64,000 nt of DNA from Chitinophagaceae bacterium (GCA_028288585.1 JAQBNL010000025.1:1-64000); one strand, 5' to 3'. Counted from the stretch's first letter, positions 51,772-60,666 are shown. Numbers and translations are program-made. The notes: generated by a model not told the origin, from the sequence alone.

Positions 51772-52377
51772 ATGCTGCATAGAATTTTAATTTCTACAGT
51801 TGTTTTGTTTATTGCCTGTAACAGTTCAACAGAGAACAGGAAAGATGATATGTCAGCCTTACATCAAACAATAGTTAATGATACTTCCGGTAAACAAAAA
51901 GAGAATGTAAAAGAAATTTCCTCATCGTTTACAAATGTTGACTCCAAAGCTGCGGCTGTTTTTACGTCTGTAATTAATAAATACCTGGAATTAAAGAATG
52001 CTTTAGCAGATAATGATGAACCAGATGCGCAAAAGAAAGGCAAAGAATTATTTGATGCATTATCTAAAATTGATAAATCATTATTGCCGCCCGAGCAAAA
52101 AAAAGTATACGAGCAGGAAGAAGAAGATCTAAAGGAAAATGCTGAACACATCGGTAAAAGCAAGCTTGAGCATCAGCGAATGCATTTTTCTATTTTAAGC
52201 GAAAGTATTTATGTGATTGCCAAATCATTTGGTGCAGGCAGGCCTTTATATCATCTTTTTTGTTCAAAGGCCGAAGATAGCAAAGGTGCAATGTGGCTTA
52301 GTGAGTCTCCTGATCTTGGCAATCCTTATTTAGGTAAAGGAACTGGTTGTATTGAAGTAATAGAGAAAATAAGGTAA
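51772..52377 (+). CDS. DUF3347-domain lipoprotein
   Basis: 201-residue lipoprotein (MLHRILISTVVLFIAC, lipobox FIAC). The DUF3347 domain (about 60-195) is mostly helical: VFTSVINKYLELKNALADNDEPDAQKKGKELFDAL, HQRMHFSILSESIYVIAKSFGAGRPLYHLFCSKAED, and GAMWLSESPDLGNPYLGKGTGCIEVI. Late Cys and His/Met residues could bind metal. In Bacteroidota DUF3347 proteins occur with copper efflux or HMA genes and as C-terminal parts of CusB-like adaptors. Confidence 0.85.
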   Translation: MLHRILISTVVLFIACNSSTENRKDDMSALHQTIVNDTSGKQKENVKEISSSFTNVDSKAAAVFTSVINKYLELKNALADNDEPDAQKKGKELFDALSKIDKSLLPPEQKKVYEQEEEDLKENAEHIGKSKLEHQRMHFSILSESIYVIAKSFGAGRPLYHLFCSKAEDSKGAMWLSESPDLGNPYLGKGTGCIEVIEKIR

Positions 52378-52395
52378 ACTGTAAAAATTGTAAGT

Positions 52396-54006
52396 ATGAG
52401 AACAGTAATTTCAATACTGATATTAATGATGAGTTTTTGCAGCGTTTCTATTGCGCAAATGGATATGAAAGGTATGGATATGAAGCAGCATAATACAGTT
52501 AAGAAAAAGGTAGTGAAGAAAAAGCCAGTTGCTAAAAAACCGGCAAGAAAAATACCTGTTTCCAAAATGAACATGAAAGGCATGGACAATGATATGAGTA
52601 ATATGAAGATGGATCAGGGAGATACGATGAAGATGAGTAATGATATGAGCAACATGAAGATGGATAATAGTGATACAATGAAGATTAATCACGATATGGA
52701 CCACGTGAAAATGGGTATAGCAAATGATTCAATGAAGATGGATGATATGAGCAACATGAAAATGGATAATAGTGATACAATGAAGATGGATCAAGATATG
52801 GATATGAGTAATATGAGTGATCCGTTTTCTTTAAACCTCCCAATGGAACGTCATGGATCAGGGACCGGCTGGTTGCCCGATACTTCACCAATGTATGCGT
52901 ATATGATTCATGCAAATAAGTGGATGTATATGCTGCATGGTAATATTTTTTTGCGCTATAATAAACAGGATGTATTTAATAAAGGTTCAAGAGGAGATGA
53001 AAAATTTGATGCTCCTAATTGGATAATGTTTATGGGACAAAGGAAAGTGGGAGAGAAGGGATTATTTCATTTTAGTACAATGTTTTCTCTTGATCCTGTT
53101 ACTGAAGGCGGGCAGGGTTATCCTCTCCTGTTTCAAAGTGGTGAGGCTTATAATGGAAAACCAATTGTAGACAGGCAACATCCGCATGATCTCTTTTCTG
53201 AATTATCAATAAGTTATTCTCATACATTTTCTAAAAATGCAGATGTATTTCTTTATGTAGGTTATCCCGGAGAACCTGCATTGGGCCCTGTGGCTTTTAT
53301 GCATCGTCCGGCGGCCTTATTTAATCCTGATGCGCCTTTATCTCATCACTGGAGCGATGCTACTCATATAACTTTTGGCGTAGCTACACTTGGTGTTCGT
53401 TTCGGTGATGTAAAAATTGAAGCATCATCATTTACAGGCAGAGAGCCAAATGATATGAGATATGATTTTGATAAACCAAAATTTGATTCATGGAGCGGAA
53501 GAATATCTTATAACCCTTCAAAACGCTGGGCCCTGCAGGTTTCTCACGGATTTATAAAAAGCCCTGAAGAATTACATCCTGGTGAAGATGTAAACCGTAC
53601 AACAGCATCTGCTGTCTTCAGCAATGCGTCATTAAATATTTCAGGAGTATTTGGTTTAAATAAAATAAAAAATAATAAAGCAGAAAATAGTTTTTTATTA
53701 GAAGGGTCAAAGACTATTAAAAGAGCAACAATATATTCAAGGTATGAATATGTTCAAAAGTCAGTAGAAGAATTGGCACTTGATGAAACTATTTATGGCC
53801 ATGATGCTGTATTTCCTGTAAATGCATTTACGCTTGGAATAAATTATGATGTGATACAATTAGCTAATACCCGTCTGTCAGCAGGCACTCAATTCAGCTA
53901 TTATCATGCAGATGAAAAATTAAATAACCTTTATGGAAAAAATCCTATGGCCTTCGAAGTGTATTTAAGGATATATCCTTCTCTTATGAAAAAACATAAA
54001 ATGTAA
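52396..54006 (+). CDS. Outer-membrane protein with Met-rich metal-binding region
   Basis: 536 residues with a signal peptide (MRTVISILILMMSFCSVSIAQ). Residues about 22-145 are a Lys-rich segment followed by tandem Met/Asp repeats of the form MSNMKMDNSDTMKM (five or so copies). They give many MxM and MxxM motifs typical of Cu(I)-binding. Residues about 150-536 form a beta-barrel domain (PMYAYMIHANKWMYMLHGN; DRQHPHDLFSELSISY; YPSLMKKHKM at the end). The HPHD and HHWSDATH segments add His ligands. I do not know the exact family. It is probably an outer-membrane copper sink or channel. Central gene of the metal cluster. Confidence 0.75.
   Translation: MRTVISILILMMSFCSVSIAQMDMKGMDMKQHNTVKKKVVKKKPVAKKPARKIPVSKMNMKGMDNDMSNMKMDQGDTMKMSNDMSNMKMDNSDTMKINHDMDHVKMGIANDSMKMDDMSNMKMDNSDTMKMDQDMDMSNMSDPFSLNLPMERHGSGTGWLPDTSPMYAYMIHANKWMYMLHGNIFLRYNKQDVFNKGSRGDEKFDAPNWIMFMGQRKVGEKGLFHFSTMFSLDPVTEGGQGYPLLFQSGEAYNGKPIVDRQHPHDLFSELSISYSHTFSKNADVFLYVGYPGEPALGPVAFMHRPAALFNPDAPLSHHWSDATHITFGVATLGVRFGDVKIEASSFTGREPNDMRYDFDKPKFDSWSGRISYNPSKRWALQVSHGFIKSPEELHPGEDVNRTTASAVFSNASLNISGVFGLNKIKNNKAENSFLLEGSKTIKRATIYSRYEYVQKSVEELALDETIYGHDAVFPVNAFTLGINYDVIQLANTRLSAGTQFSYYHADEKLNNLYGKNPMAFEVYLRIYPSLMKKHKM
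52570..52815 (+). repeat. Tandem Met/Asp-coding repeats
   Basis: Degenerate tandem repeats of about 42-45 bp (cores ATGAGTAATATGAAGATGGA and GATACAATGAAGATG) inside the outer-membrane protein gene. Repeat number can change by slippage without a frameshift because the units are multiples of three. Confidence 0.6.
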
Positions 54007-54042
54007 TTATGAAGAAATTTCTTAATCATTAAAATCAATTTT

Positions 54043-54369
54043 ATGACAGGTTACCACACTTACAAAAATTGTATAGAGGCATGTTTAAAATGTGCCGCTA
54101 TCTGTAATCATTGTGCATCTTCCTGCGCACAGGAAGATGATGTAAAAATGATGGCAAAATGCATCCAGCTTGATATGGAATGCTCAGCTATTTGCTATGC
54201 GGCCGCACAACTAATGAGCCTGGGAAGCGATTATGCAAAACATATTTGTCACCATTGTGCAGAGATATGCGAAGCATGTGCTGATGAATGCAGCAAACAT
54301 GAAAATGAACATTGTAAAGAATGTGCAGAGGCCTGCCGCAGGTGTGCGGCCGAATGCAGAAAAATGTAA
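54043..54369 (+). CDS. csp: Four-helix bundle copper-storage protein (Csp/DUF326)
   Basis: 108 residues with about 19 Cys spaced along four amphipathic helices (NCIEACLKCAAICNHCASSC; CIQLDMECSAICYAA; HICHHCAEICEACADECS; CKECAEACRRCAAECRKM). This matches the Csp family (DUF326), whose tetramers hold many Cu(I) ions in the bundle core. There is no signal peptide, so it is the cytosolic type (Csp3-like). It sits 4 bp upstream of an outer-membrane protein gene in the metal cluster. Confidence 0.92.
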   Translation: MTGYHTYKNCIEACLKCAAICNHCASSCAQEDDVKMMAKCIQLDMECSAICYAAAQLMSLGSDYAKHICHHCAEICEACADECSKHENEHCKECAEACRRCAAECRKM

Positions 54370-54372
54370 TTA

Positions 54373-55260
54373 ATGAAAAAATATTTTGTAATACTTTTTA
54401 TTTTCATTCAGCAGAATGCCTTTACCCAGGAGTTGTATGTATTTACTGAGCCTGCAAGCAATATGGCTACAGGCAGTACCGGGTTCAGGCTAAATTCAAA
54501 GGTTTTTAAAATGAACCACAGTGGTAAATATGATGGTTACAGGATAGACCCTGAAATAATGGTTGGCGTAAGTAAAAAAATGATGATACATATTAATGCC
54601 TATGGCTCTGATATGTTTCAAAAAAGTTTCAGATTAGAGGGTGCCAGTTTGTATGGCAAGTACAGGTTTTTTTCGCAGGATGATGTACATGAGCATTTTC
54701 GCCTGGCGGCATTTGGGAAAATATCAGTTATTAAAAATCCGCAATATTTAATAACCACTGAACATCATCTTTTGCCTGATGGTATGGGAGGTTATGTTCA
54801 GCATGAACAGGAGGTACATTTGCGAAGCAATGATATAGATCTTGATGGAAATAATTCAGGGATTGCCACAGGAATAGTAGCTACGCAATTAAAAAATAAA
54901 CTGGCGCTGTCTGCATCATTGGGCTATATATACCGTATGAATAACATAGATTATAAAACAGAAATTTTTCAGCCACTGCATGCAATAACGTATACTACAT
55001 CGGCCGGGTTACTTTTATTTCCAAAGGAATATACCAGTTATAAACAAACCAATATGAACCTGTACATGGAAATACTTGGACAATCTTTTATTGATAAAAA
55101 ACAATACTATGTGGATGTGGCGCCTGCTGTACAGTTTATTTTTAACAGCATAGCCCGGCTGGACGTTGGTTACCGTATAAAATTGGCAGGGAATGTAGAA
55201 CGCCTAAGCAAAAGTTATTTTATGCTGCGTTTGGAATATAATCTTCTGAATGTTTTTTAA
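54373..55260 (+). CDS. Outer-membrane beta-barrel protein in metal cluster
   Basis: 295 residues with a signal peptide (MKKYFVILFIFIQQNAFTQ). It is a predicted barrel of about 12 strands (LYGKYRFF, RLAAFGKISVI, ALSASLGYIYRM, LMLRLEYNLLNVF at the end). A His/Met-containing loop includes EHHLLPDGMGGYVQHEQEVH. It resembles the outer-membrane proteins of Bacteroidota copper clusters, without a clear named family. Probably a metal-exporting or metal-binding porin. ATG begins 4 bp after the Csp stop. Confidence 0.7.
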   Translation: MKKYFVILFIFIQQNAFTQELYVFTEPASNMATGSTGFRLNSKVFKMNHSGKYDGYRIDPEIMVGVSKKMMIHINAYGSDMFQKSFRLEGASLYGKYRFFSQDDVHEHFRLAAFGKISVIKNPQYLITTEHHLLPDGMGGYVQHEQEVHLRSNDIDLDGNNSGIATGIVATQLKNKLALSASLGYIYRMNNIDYKTEIFQPLHAITYTTSAGLLLFPKEYTSYKQTNMNLYMEILGQSFIDKKQYYVDVAPAVQFIFNSIARLDVGYRIKLAGNVERLSKSYFMLRLEYNLLNVF

Positions 55261-55266
55261 ATTAAT

Positions 55267-55350
55267 ATGATTATTGCACAAAAAATAATATCAGGATTTT
55301 TAAGACTATTGAAATTTTTTTTAGTGAGGAAGAAGGATTGCTGTAAGTAG
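55267..55350 (+). CDS. Possible 27-residue micropeptide
   Basis: ATG at 55267 opens a 27-codon frame just after the barrel gene. It has a hydrophobic helix followed by VRKKDCCK, echoing the KDMKCCK repeats of the HMA protein nearby. No good ribosome-binding site, and the Bacteroidota consensus does not help. Only a suggestion. Confidence 0.22.
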   Translation: MIIAQKIISGFLRLLKFFLVRKKDCCK

Positions 55351-55481
55351 TATCCGGTAATCCTATCCTGCCGGAAACAATTTAATTATCATCTGTATAC
55401 ATTATATGGTTGTTAGAGTCGCTGCATTATCTCTCATTGCAGGCAACCCTTTTTTTCCAGTTCACGTAATTACTTATGGTT

Positions 55482-55489
55482 TACATTTG
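55482..55489 (+). promoter_or_regulatory. -7 element for barrel gene at 55505
   Basis: TACATTTG matches TAnnTTTG exactly and implies a start near 55495. This excludes the longer upstream frame from 55406 and sets the ATG at 55505. Confidence 0.5.
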
Positions 55490-55504
55490 CAAAAAAGTAC
55501 AACT

Positions 55505-56410
55505 ATGAAAAGATTTTTCCTTACTGTTTTTACTTTCCTTATAATATTTTCTGCTTCGGCATGTGAGATCTGCGGGTGTGGGGTTGGCAATTTTTATCTT
55601 GGCTTGTTGCCACATTTCAACAGGAAATTTTTTGGTGTAAGATATCAATATACCCATTATCATACACAGCTTGCCAGTGATGCAACACAGTTCAGCAATG
55701 ATTATTATAAAACTGTAGAGTTGTGGGGTGGTATTAATATTGGCTCTAAATTGCAACTATTGGCATTTGTTCCATATCACATTAATAAGCAGTTTACAGA
55801 TGATGGAATAAAAACGCAAAACGGGATTGGAGATGTAAGCCTTTTATTAAATTATAATCTTCTCCATAGCAGAAATGCGGGTAAGCGTTTAGTTGAACAT
55901 CAACTTTGGATAGGAGGTGGAGTTAAATTACCAACGGGAAAAAATAACATTGATGTAAATGATCCGCTTGTAAATCCGGGAGACGTAAATTCACAAACCG
56001 GATCGGGAAGCACTGATATTTTATTGAATGCTTCTTACGATGTAAGCATAAATAAGTTTGGATTAAATACTTCTGTGAATTATAAGATTAATACTGATAA
56101 TAAAACCGGATACCAGTTTGGTAACCGCTTTACTGCAAATACATTCGCTTATTATAAACTGCGTGCAATGGGTTTAGGCATTGCTCCAAATGTTGGTTTG
56201 CTATACGAGAATGCTGCTATAAATAAGTTGAGTAAAACTGCAGTTGTACAAACAGGCGGCAACCTTACATCAGTTGCCGGGGGTATTGAAATGAACTTTA
56301 ATAAAATTGCATTAGGTGCAAATGTTCAATTACCTGTAGCACAAAATTTTGCTGAAGGACAAACCCAGGCAAAGGTAAAAGGATTAGTACATCTTACTTT
56401 TGCATTGTAA
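55505..56410 (+). CDS. Outer-membrane transporter-like beta-barrel
   Basis: 301 residues from the ATG at 55505 (MKRFFLTVFTFLIIFSASACEICGCGVGNFYLGLLPHFNR-type N-terminus). The upstream frame is excluded by a -7 element at 55482. The mature start has CEICGCG, a metal-binding Cys cluster, then a barrel with alternating aromatic strands (GVRYQYTHYH, KLQLLAFVPYHI, LKLPTGKNN-like, and a closing KGLVHLTFAL). Probably exports or senses metal with the neighbouring genes. It has its own promoter. Confidence 0.7.
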   Translation: MKRFFLTVFTFLIIFSASACEICGCGVGNFYLGLLPHFNRKFFGVRYQYTHYHTQLASDATQFSNDYYKTVELWGGINIGSKLQLLAFVPYHINKQFTDDGIKTQNGIGDVSLLLNYNLLHSRNAGKRLVEHQLWIGGGVKLPTGKNNIDVNDPLVNPGDVNSQTGSGSTDILLNASYDVSINKFGLNTSVNYKINTDNKTGYQFGNRFTANTFAYYKLRAMGLGIAPNVGLLYENAAINKLSKTAVVQTGGNLTSVAGGIEMNFNKIALGANVQLPVAQNFAEGQTQAKVKGLVHLTFAL

Positions 56411-56479
56411 AATAATGGGATTAAACAGATTGATAAGGTTTGCCTAAACTTTTAATTATTCTTCTGCATACTGCATAAT

Positions 56480-56505
56480 AAAAATGGCCGGTGAGATACC
56501 GGCCA
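56480..56505 (-). terminator. Intrinsic terminator of isomerase-like gene
   Basis: Perfect 8-bp stem TGGCCGGT/ACCGGCCA (56485-56505) with a GAGAT loop, followed on the minus strand by TTTTATTATG. It lies 43 bp past the stop codon at 56548. Confidence 0.85.
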
Positions 56506-56547
56506 CGGAGTTGGAAATTCATATAGGCTTAATACAATAAAAAAATT

Positions 56548-57498
56548 CTATGCTAAACCTGCAGCAACTTTTTGCAGTAATGCTTTTGTTTTGCGTATAC
56601 CTTCTTCTTCGCTTATTTTTTCACCTTCATACTCAATTCCGAGATATCCATGAAATCCGGAATCCTTAATTAATTTCAGCATCCTGTAATAATCGGTTTC
56701 TATACAATTACCATTTGCATCAAAATTAATTGTTTTTGCACTTACCCCTTTAGCATACGGCATCATTTCAGTAACGCCTTTATAGCGGTCATATTCCTCA
56801 ATACATTTACCGGCCCATTGTTGGTCACCTTCTCTTCTTATACAGAAATTATTAAAGTCTGGCAATACTCCAACATTCGATCTGTTGATGCCCTTCATTA
56901 AACCTACCATCCACTGGCCATTGGATGTGTGGCCTCCATGGTTTTCAACAATTACATTTATATTTTGGTTACCTGCATATTCTCCCAAACGGCTAATACT
57001 TTCAATCGCTGCTTTTTGAACATCCTCTGCGCTTCCTTTACCAAATGCATTCACCCGGACCGTAAGGCAACCAAGATACTTAGCGGCATCAACCCATTTG
57101 TAATGGTTTTCTACTGCCTGCATTCTTTTGGCTTTATCAGTATCACCTAAATCGCCTTCGCCATCGCACATGATAAGATGATTTTTCACCCCATTATTGT
57201 TACAGCGTTTCAATAATTCGTTCAGGTAATTTGTATCCTTTGCTTTGTCTTTAAAAAACTGGTTTACATATTCTACCACACTTATTCCGTATTGCTGTTT
57301 GGCCACAACAGGAAAATCAAGATTGGTCATTTTACCTGCTTTTAAAGCCTTGTGAAAGCTCCATTCAGCAAGAGATATTTCAAAAAAAGAAGAAGACGCA
57401 GCAACAGACCTTTTACTCATAGCACAAGAAGCAGCGCCAACACCCAGAGCGGCTGCACCAGCCAGTTGGGTTATAAATTTCCGCCGTGTGGCACACAT
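56548..57498 (-). CDS. Sugar phosphate isomerase/epimerase (TIM barrel) with Tat signal
   Basis: 316 residues. The N-terminus MCATRRKFITQLAGAAALGVGAASC carries a Tat-type RRKF motif, and the lipobox AASC suggests a lipoprotein exported folded. Barrel domain of the xylose isomerase-like/AP endonuclease 2 family: SLAEWSFHKAL, VRVNAFG, VIVENHGGHTSNGQWM (Glu), VLPDFNNF (Asp), and YLGIEYEGEKISEEEG (Glu). Those residues form the metal site. Probable role in periplasmic sugar or inositol conversion; substrate unknown. It has its own terminator. Confidence 0.85.
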   Translation of the reverse strand: MCATRRKFITQLAGAAALGVGAASCAMSKRSVAASSSFFEISLAEWSFHKALKAGKMTNLDFPVVAKQQYGISVVEYVNQFFKDKAKDTNYLNELLKRCNNNGVKNHLIMCDGEGDLGDTDKAKRMQAVENHYKWVDAAKYLGCLTVRVNAFGKGSAEDVQKAAIESISRLGEYAGNQNINVIVENHGGHTSNGQWMVGLMKGINRSNVGVLPDFNNFCIRREGDQQWAGKCIEEYDRYKGVTEMMPYAKGVSAKTINFDANGNCIETDYYRMLKLIKDSGFHGYLGIEYEGEKISEEEGIRKTKALLQKVAAGLA

Positions 57499-57639
57499 AG
57501 TATTTTGGATTAAAAGTTAATTAATTGAATTATAATTTTCATAAACATAAAAAATATTCTTCTTATAGAAATACTTATTTTAATAGGCATGATAGGAGCT
57601 AATAAAAATATAACCCATCAATTGTGTAATTAATAATAA

Positions 57640-58410
57640 TTATTTTTTTAGTTTGAACCGTGCAGAAATTCCTATCGCAAGGTACCAGGCCGGTGCCGCT
57701 TTTGAAATTCCAATGCCTGAAGAAAGATCTATCTTATAGTTTTCTGTAATAAAATATGCAAGACCTCCATCAATGTTATGCTCCGGAAATATTTGTTTTT
57801 TATAAGCGCCAAAATATTCAATATAGGTGTACCATTTTTTTGCAGGGTTAACGCCTAAGGTAAGTGTATAAATGTAGGCACGATCATTTGTGAATCCATC
57901 CCACTCACAGCCCAGGTTATAACCCAATGCGGTGTTTGGAGATAAAGTGTGCTGCATAGTAAACCGAAAGTTGGGGGCAACTTTACCAGGCTTAAATTTA
58001 GCCGAAGAAAAAGCAGGTATCCCTAAATGAAAAAGAAATGATGTGGTGGGAAGGATTTTTTTTTCATTAAACAAAAAAATTTTTGTACCAAGTTCGGCGA
58101 TATCCAAACCTGTTTTATTCACTGTTCCAAATGGTATTATTAAAGAAGAATTTGTTCTGATAGCGGTGATAAATCTAAGTTCAACTCTTTTACTTAATCC
58201 GTACCTGCTTAATAGGGTTGGCGTCAAAAATTCTTTTTCACCATTGTTGATTGTTTGAAAATCAAATCCTGCTTCCAACTGGATCCATTTCTCAGGAACT
58301 AAAAAAACGCTTTCAGTCTGGTCCGGCCTGTCAGTATCAATCGGGTTAAGCTGCGCATATACACAATTAATAAATCCTCCAAATAAGATGAGTAAAATAC
58401 TTTTTTTCAA
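57640..58410 (-). CDS. Outer-membrane transporter-like protein (MetA-pathway phenol degradation fold)
   Basis: 256 residues starting at TTG 58410 (no ATG available). Signal peptide LKKSILLILFGGFINCVYAQ, then the family opening LNPIDTDRPDQTESVFLVPEKWIQLEAGFDF. That opening and a barrel of about ten strands ending AWYLAIGISARFKLKK are typical of the Phenol_MetA_deg/transporter family of outer-membrane proteins. Nothing shows its substrate. No coupling to the genes on either side is evident (23 bp from the next stop). Confidence 0.78.
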   Translation of the reverse strand: MKKSILLILFGGFINCVYAQLNPIDTDRPDQTESVFLVPEKWIQLEAGFDFQTINNGEKEFLTPTLLSRYGLSKRVELRFITAIRTNSSLIIPFGTVNKTGLDIAELGTKIFLFNEKKILPTTSFLFHLGIPAFSSAKFKPGKVAPNFRFTMQHTLSPNTALGYNLGCEWDGFTNDRAYIYTLTLGVNPAKKWYTYIEYFGAYKKQIFPEHNIDGGLAYFITENYKIDLSSGIGISKAAPAWYLAIGISARFKLKK

Positions 58411-58433
58411 ACTGATATTTTAAAATCGAAAGT

Positions 58434-59627
58434 TTATTTCTCAAAGAAAGCAACACTGCCACCCACCCAATCTTTCTCCATATTATAGCGTACGCCTATC
58501 ATTTTACCTTTGCTTAACCTGGCAAGATTATTTACTGCAACAGGCCTTTGCCAGCTGTCTTTCCAAAAATAAAAAATCCGTATTTCTGCTTTTGCGGGAA
58601 CATTGGGAGTAACAATCACATCAGCATATTTTACTTTACGCTGCAATATCCAGTTCTCCGGATCTTTTACGTTTTCAATATCTTCTTTTGTAACATCAAT
58701 TATTACACCTTGTCCTGCAAAGGAGAATAGGGGTTTTAAAACAAAATTTTCCATGTCGCCGGGCAACTGTTTTACTTCATTAAGAAAAAATGTTTCCGGC
58801 ACGTATGGATGTTTAATAAATGGCAATGTGAATTTGCTTATGCGGTAAAACCAATTGGGATGCGGTACCCATTCCACATCCAGTGGCTGGGTAAGATCAA
58901 CAAAATTTCCAAGGGATTCTTTTTGCTGCGATAATTCATCAAAAATTACACGGTTATAAATTCTTTTTACCTGTATTTTCTTTCCTTCGTTCATGTAATA
59001 TAAATTCCTGCCTTCCTTTACCAGGTCTGTAAGAGAAACTATGGGTATACCTAAATAATCCTGTGTACAATAAAAATCAATCCTGGTTTTTTGCTCATGA
59101 GGATTTATTTCTAAAAGAATAACATTTTCAACTTTATGTTCACCAATAATTATTTCTTTCAGCAATTCTATATAAGATTCTTTATTGTAGCCATTTAAAT
59201 AAGCGTCAAAATTACCGGGGATAGAAAAATGTTTTTTTAATACTTCAGGATAATACGCCTGGAATCCGAATAGGGTAGGAAAGCCCTGCATTTCTATCAA
59301 TTGAGGTTCAAGCTCACCTGTTTTATTTTCGCAGATACCAAAATCAAATGCAATAAAGTGTGTATGATCATTTTCATTTGGCACAGCTTCATTTTTTGGA
59401 ATAGCAGATGCGGTTAACTTTTTAAAGTTCTCATCAACAATTACATCAACAATAGCTTCACATGCATCAATTATCTTTTTTGTAAAATCTTTAGGAATAA
59501 AAATGGGCGTTTCTGCAATACGGAAAACTATAGCACCCGGATGTGGGCTGTCAAGATCAGCAAGAAAATTTTTATACTTCTCTTCAGAAAAATTTTCATT
59601 GAATGGTTGCCTCAGATCATTTATCAT
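58434..59627 (-). CDS. ATP-grasp-like protein paired with glutamine amidotransferase
   Basis: 397 residues. The C-terminal half looks like an ATP-grasp fold: LPGDMENFVLKPLFSFAGQGVII (Lys and Gly-rich loop), WILQRKVKYADVIV and EIRIFYFWKDSWQRPVAVNNLARLS. The N-terminal half has no family I can name. It is soluble, with no signal peptide. It shares an operon with a class I glutamine amidotransferase 62 bp upstream. This suggests amide or isopeptide ligation using ammonia from glutamine, but the substrate is unknown. Confidence 0.65.
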   Translation of the reverse strand: MINDLRQPFNENFSEEKYKNFLADLDSPHPGAIVFRIAETPIFIPKDFTKKIIDACEAIVDVIVDENFKKLTASAIPKNEAVPNENDHTHFIAFDFGICENKTGELEPQLIEMQGFPTLFGFQAYYPEVLKKHFSIPGNFDAYLNGYNKESYIELLKEIIIGEHKVENVILLEINPHEQKTRIDFYCTQDYLGIPIVSLTDLVKEGRNLYYMNEGKKIQVKRIYNRVIFDELSQQKESLGNFVDLTQPLDVEWVPHPNWFYRISKFTLPFIKHPYVPETFFLNEVKQLPGDMENFVLKPLFSFAGQGVIIDVTKEDIENVKDPENWILQRKVKYADVIVTPNVPAKAEIRIFYFWKDSWQRPVAVNNLARLSKGKMIGVRYNMEKDWVGGSVAFFEK

Positions 59628-59689
59628 GATATTTAATTTGCATGATAAAAATACTTTTTAAAGTGACACAGATCTATAAGCGATCAACT

Positions 59690-60532
59690 TTAAGCAGGAA
59701 CAGGAACACCATGTTCAACAGCAATGTTTAAAAAGTTAGGCAGTATATGTGAATAGGTCCATGATATTTTATCAGGGTCGTTTAAATGTTTCAGCATTGA
59801 TTCCCATTTATCATACCCATAACTTTCAATAACGGTTTTCTTTTTTTCTTCCGTTTGCAGGTACATGCTCATACCTACTGCATCAGCTTCAGGATGAAAC
59901 TGGGTGCCGAAAAAATATTCATTAAAACGAATGGCCATAATTGCCCTTTCAAGCGGGATATGAACCCTTTCTTTTTCTATACATAAAATCTTTGCCCCTT
60001 TATAGAGGATATCCATTTTTGGTTCAATCACTTGCCAGTCACGGCTGTCCACCGCATAAAAAGGATCATTCAAACCATTGAATACAGGTTCATTTTTCCC
60101 ATCTTCTAAAAGGTGAATGGGGAAAACACCGAAGGCAGTTGAGTTTCTTTTACAAACATTGGCAAGCTTCCAATACCTGCATACCAGTTGAAATGAGTGA
60201 CAGATAAAGAATACGTATTTCTTTTGAGGATTATCAGGATTATTATTCCATTCTTCAATTGTACCAAGCCAGTTAAAATATGTTTTTTCCCATTCGCTTC
60301 CTTCGCTTTCCAATGGGCTTCCGGGGCCGCCTGTACTTATGTAAATATCATAGCTTGTACCAGGCGTTTCATTTTTTAATCTTACTTCAAATTCATCCCA
60401 TTCTACATCAAAATTATTGGTTTCCTGAAACTGGTTTATTATTTCCCGAAGACACCGCATTCCCTGGTTGTCCTGCCCCTCGTACATATCAAGAATGGCA
60501 ATTTTTATTATTTTTTTCTCATCCGGATTCAT
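59690..60532 (-). CDS. Class I glutamine amidotransferase
   Basis: 280 residues. Triad residues are visible: nucleophile Cys in FFICHSFQLVC (about residue 110) and His-x-Glu in GTQFHPEADAVG (about residue 218). Oxyanion STGGPGSP precedes. The N-terminus IKIAILDMYEGQDNQGMRCLREIINQFQETNNFDVEW is unusual for GMP synthase- or CarA-like members. It supplies ammonia to a partner, most likely the ATP-grasp protein encoded next in the operon. Divergent from the large surface protein gene. Confidence 0.85.
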   Translation of the reverse strand: MNPDEKKIIKIAILDMYEGQDNQGMRCLREIINQFQETNNFDVEWDEFEVRLKNETPGTSYDIYISTGGPGSPLESEGSEWEKTYFNWLGTIEEWNNNPDNPQKKYVFFICHSFQLVCRYWKLANVCKRNSTAFGVFPIHLLEDGKNEPVFNGLNDPFYAVDSRDWQVIEPKMDILYKGAKILCIEKERVHIPLERAIMAIRFNEYFFGTQFHPEADAVGMSMYLQTEEKKKTVIESYGYDKWESMLKHLNDPDKISWTYSHILPNFLNIAVEHGVPVPA

Positions 60533-60627
60533 TGTGCAAAAATAAATTATTATGACTGTTATTAAAGGCTATTTAATAACATAGTATGATCATAAAACAT
60601 TTTAAACTTTTAATTGCGATAATTATT

Positions 60628-60635
60628 TACATTTG
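60628..60635 (+). promoter_or_regulatory. -7 element for SprB-repeat protein gene
   Basis: TACATTTG matches TAnnTTTG exactly and predicts a transcript start near 60641. This supports the ATG at 60667 and excludes the earlier in-frame ATG at 60586. Confidence 0.5.
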
Positions 60636-60666
60636 CCAACTCCCAATTGACATACGCCTTATTTTA

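Noticed and set aside
52570-52815. CRISPR-like array
   Set aside because: Repeats are coding, in frame and degenerate with no regular spacers; no cas genes are in the window.
52423-52915. Minus-strand His/Ile-rich and Ser/Tyr-rich frames
   Set aside because: Antisense shadows of the Met-rich repeats; Met and Asp codons read backwards as His and Ile.
60586-60666. Earlier in-frame start of the SprB-repeat protein
   Set aside because: A perfect -7 element at 60628-60635 places it upstream of the transcript start, and the later ATG begins a clean signal peptide.
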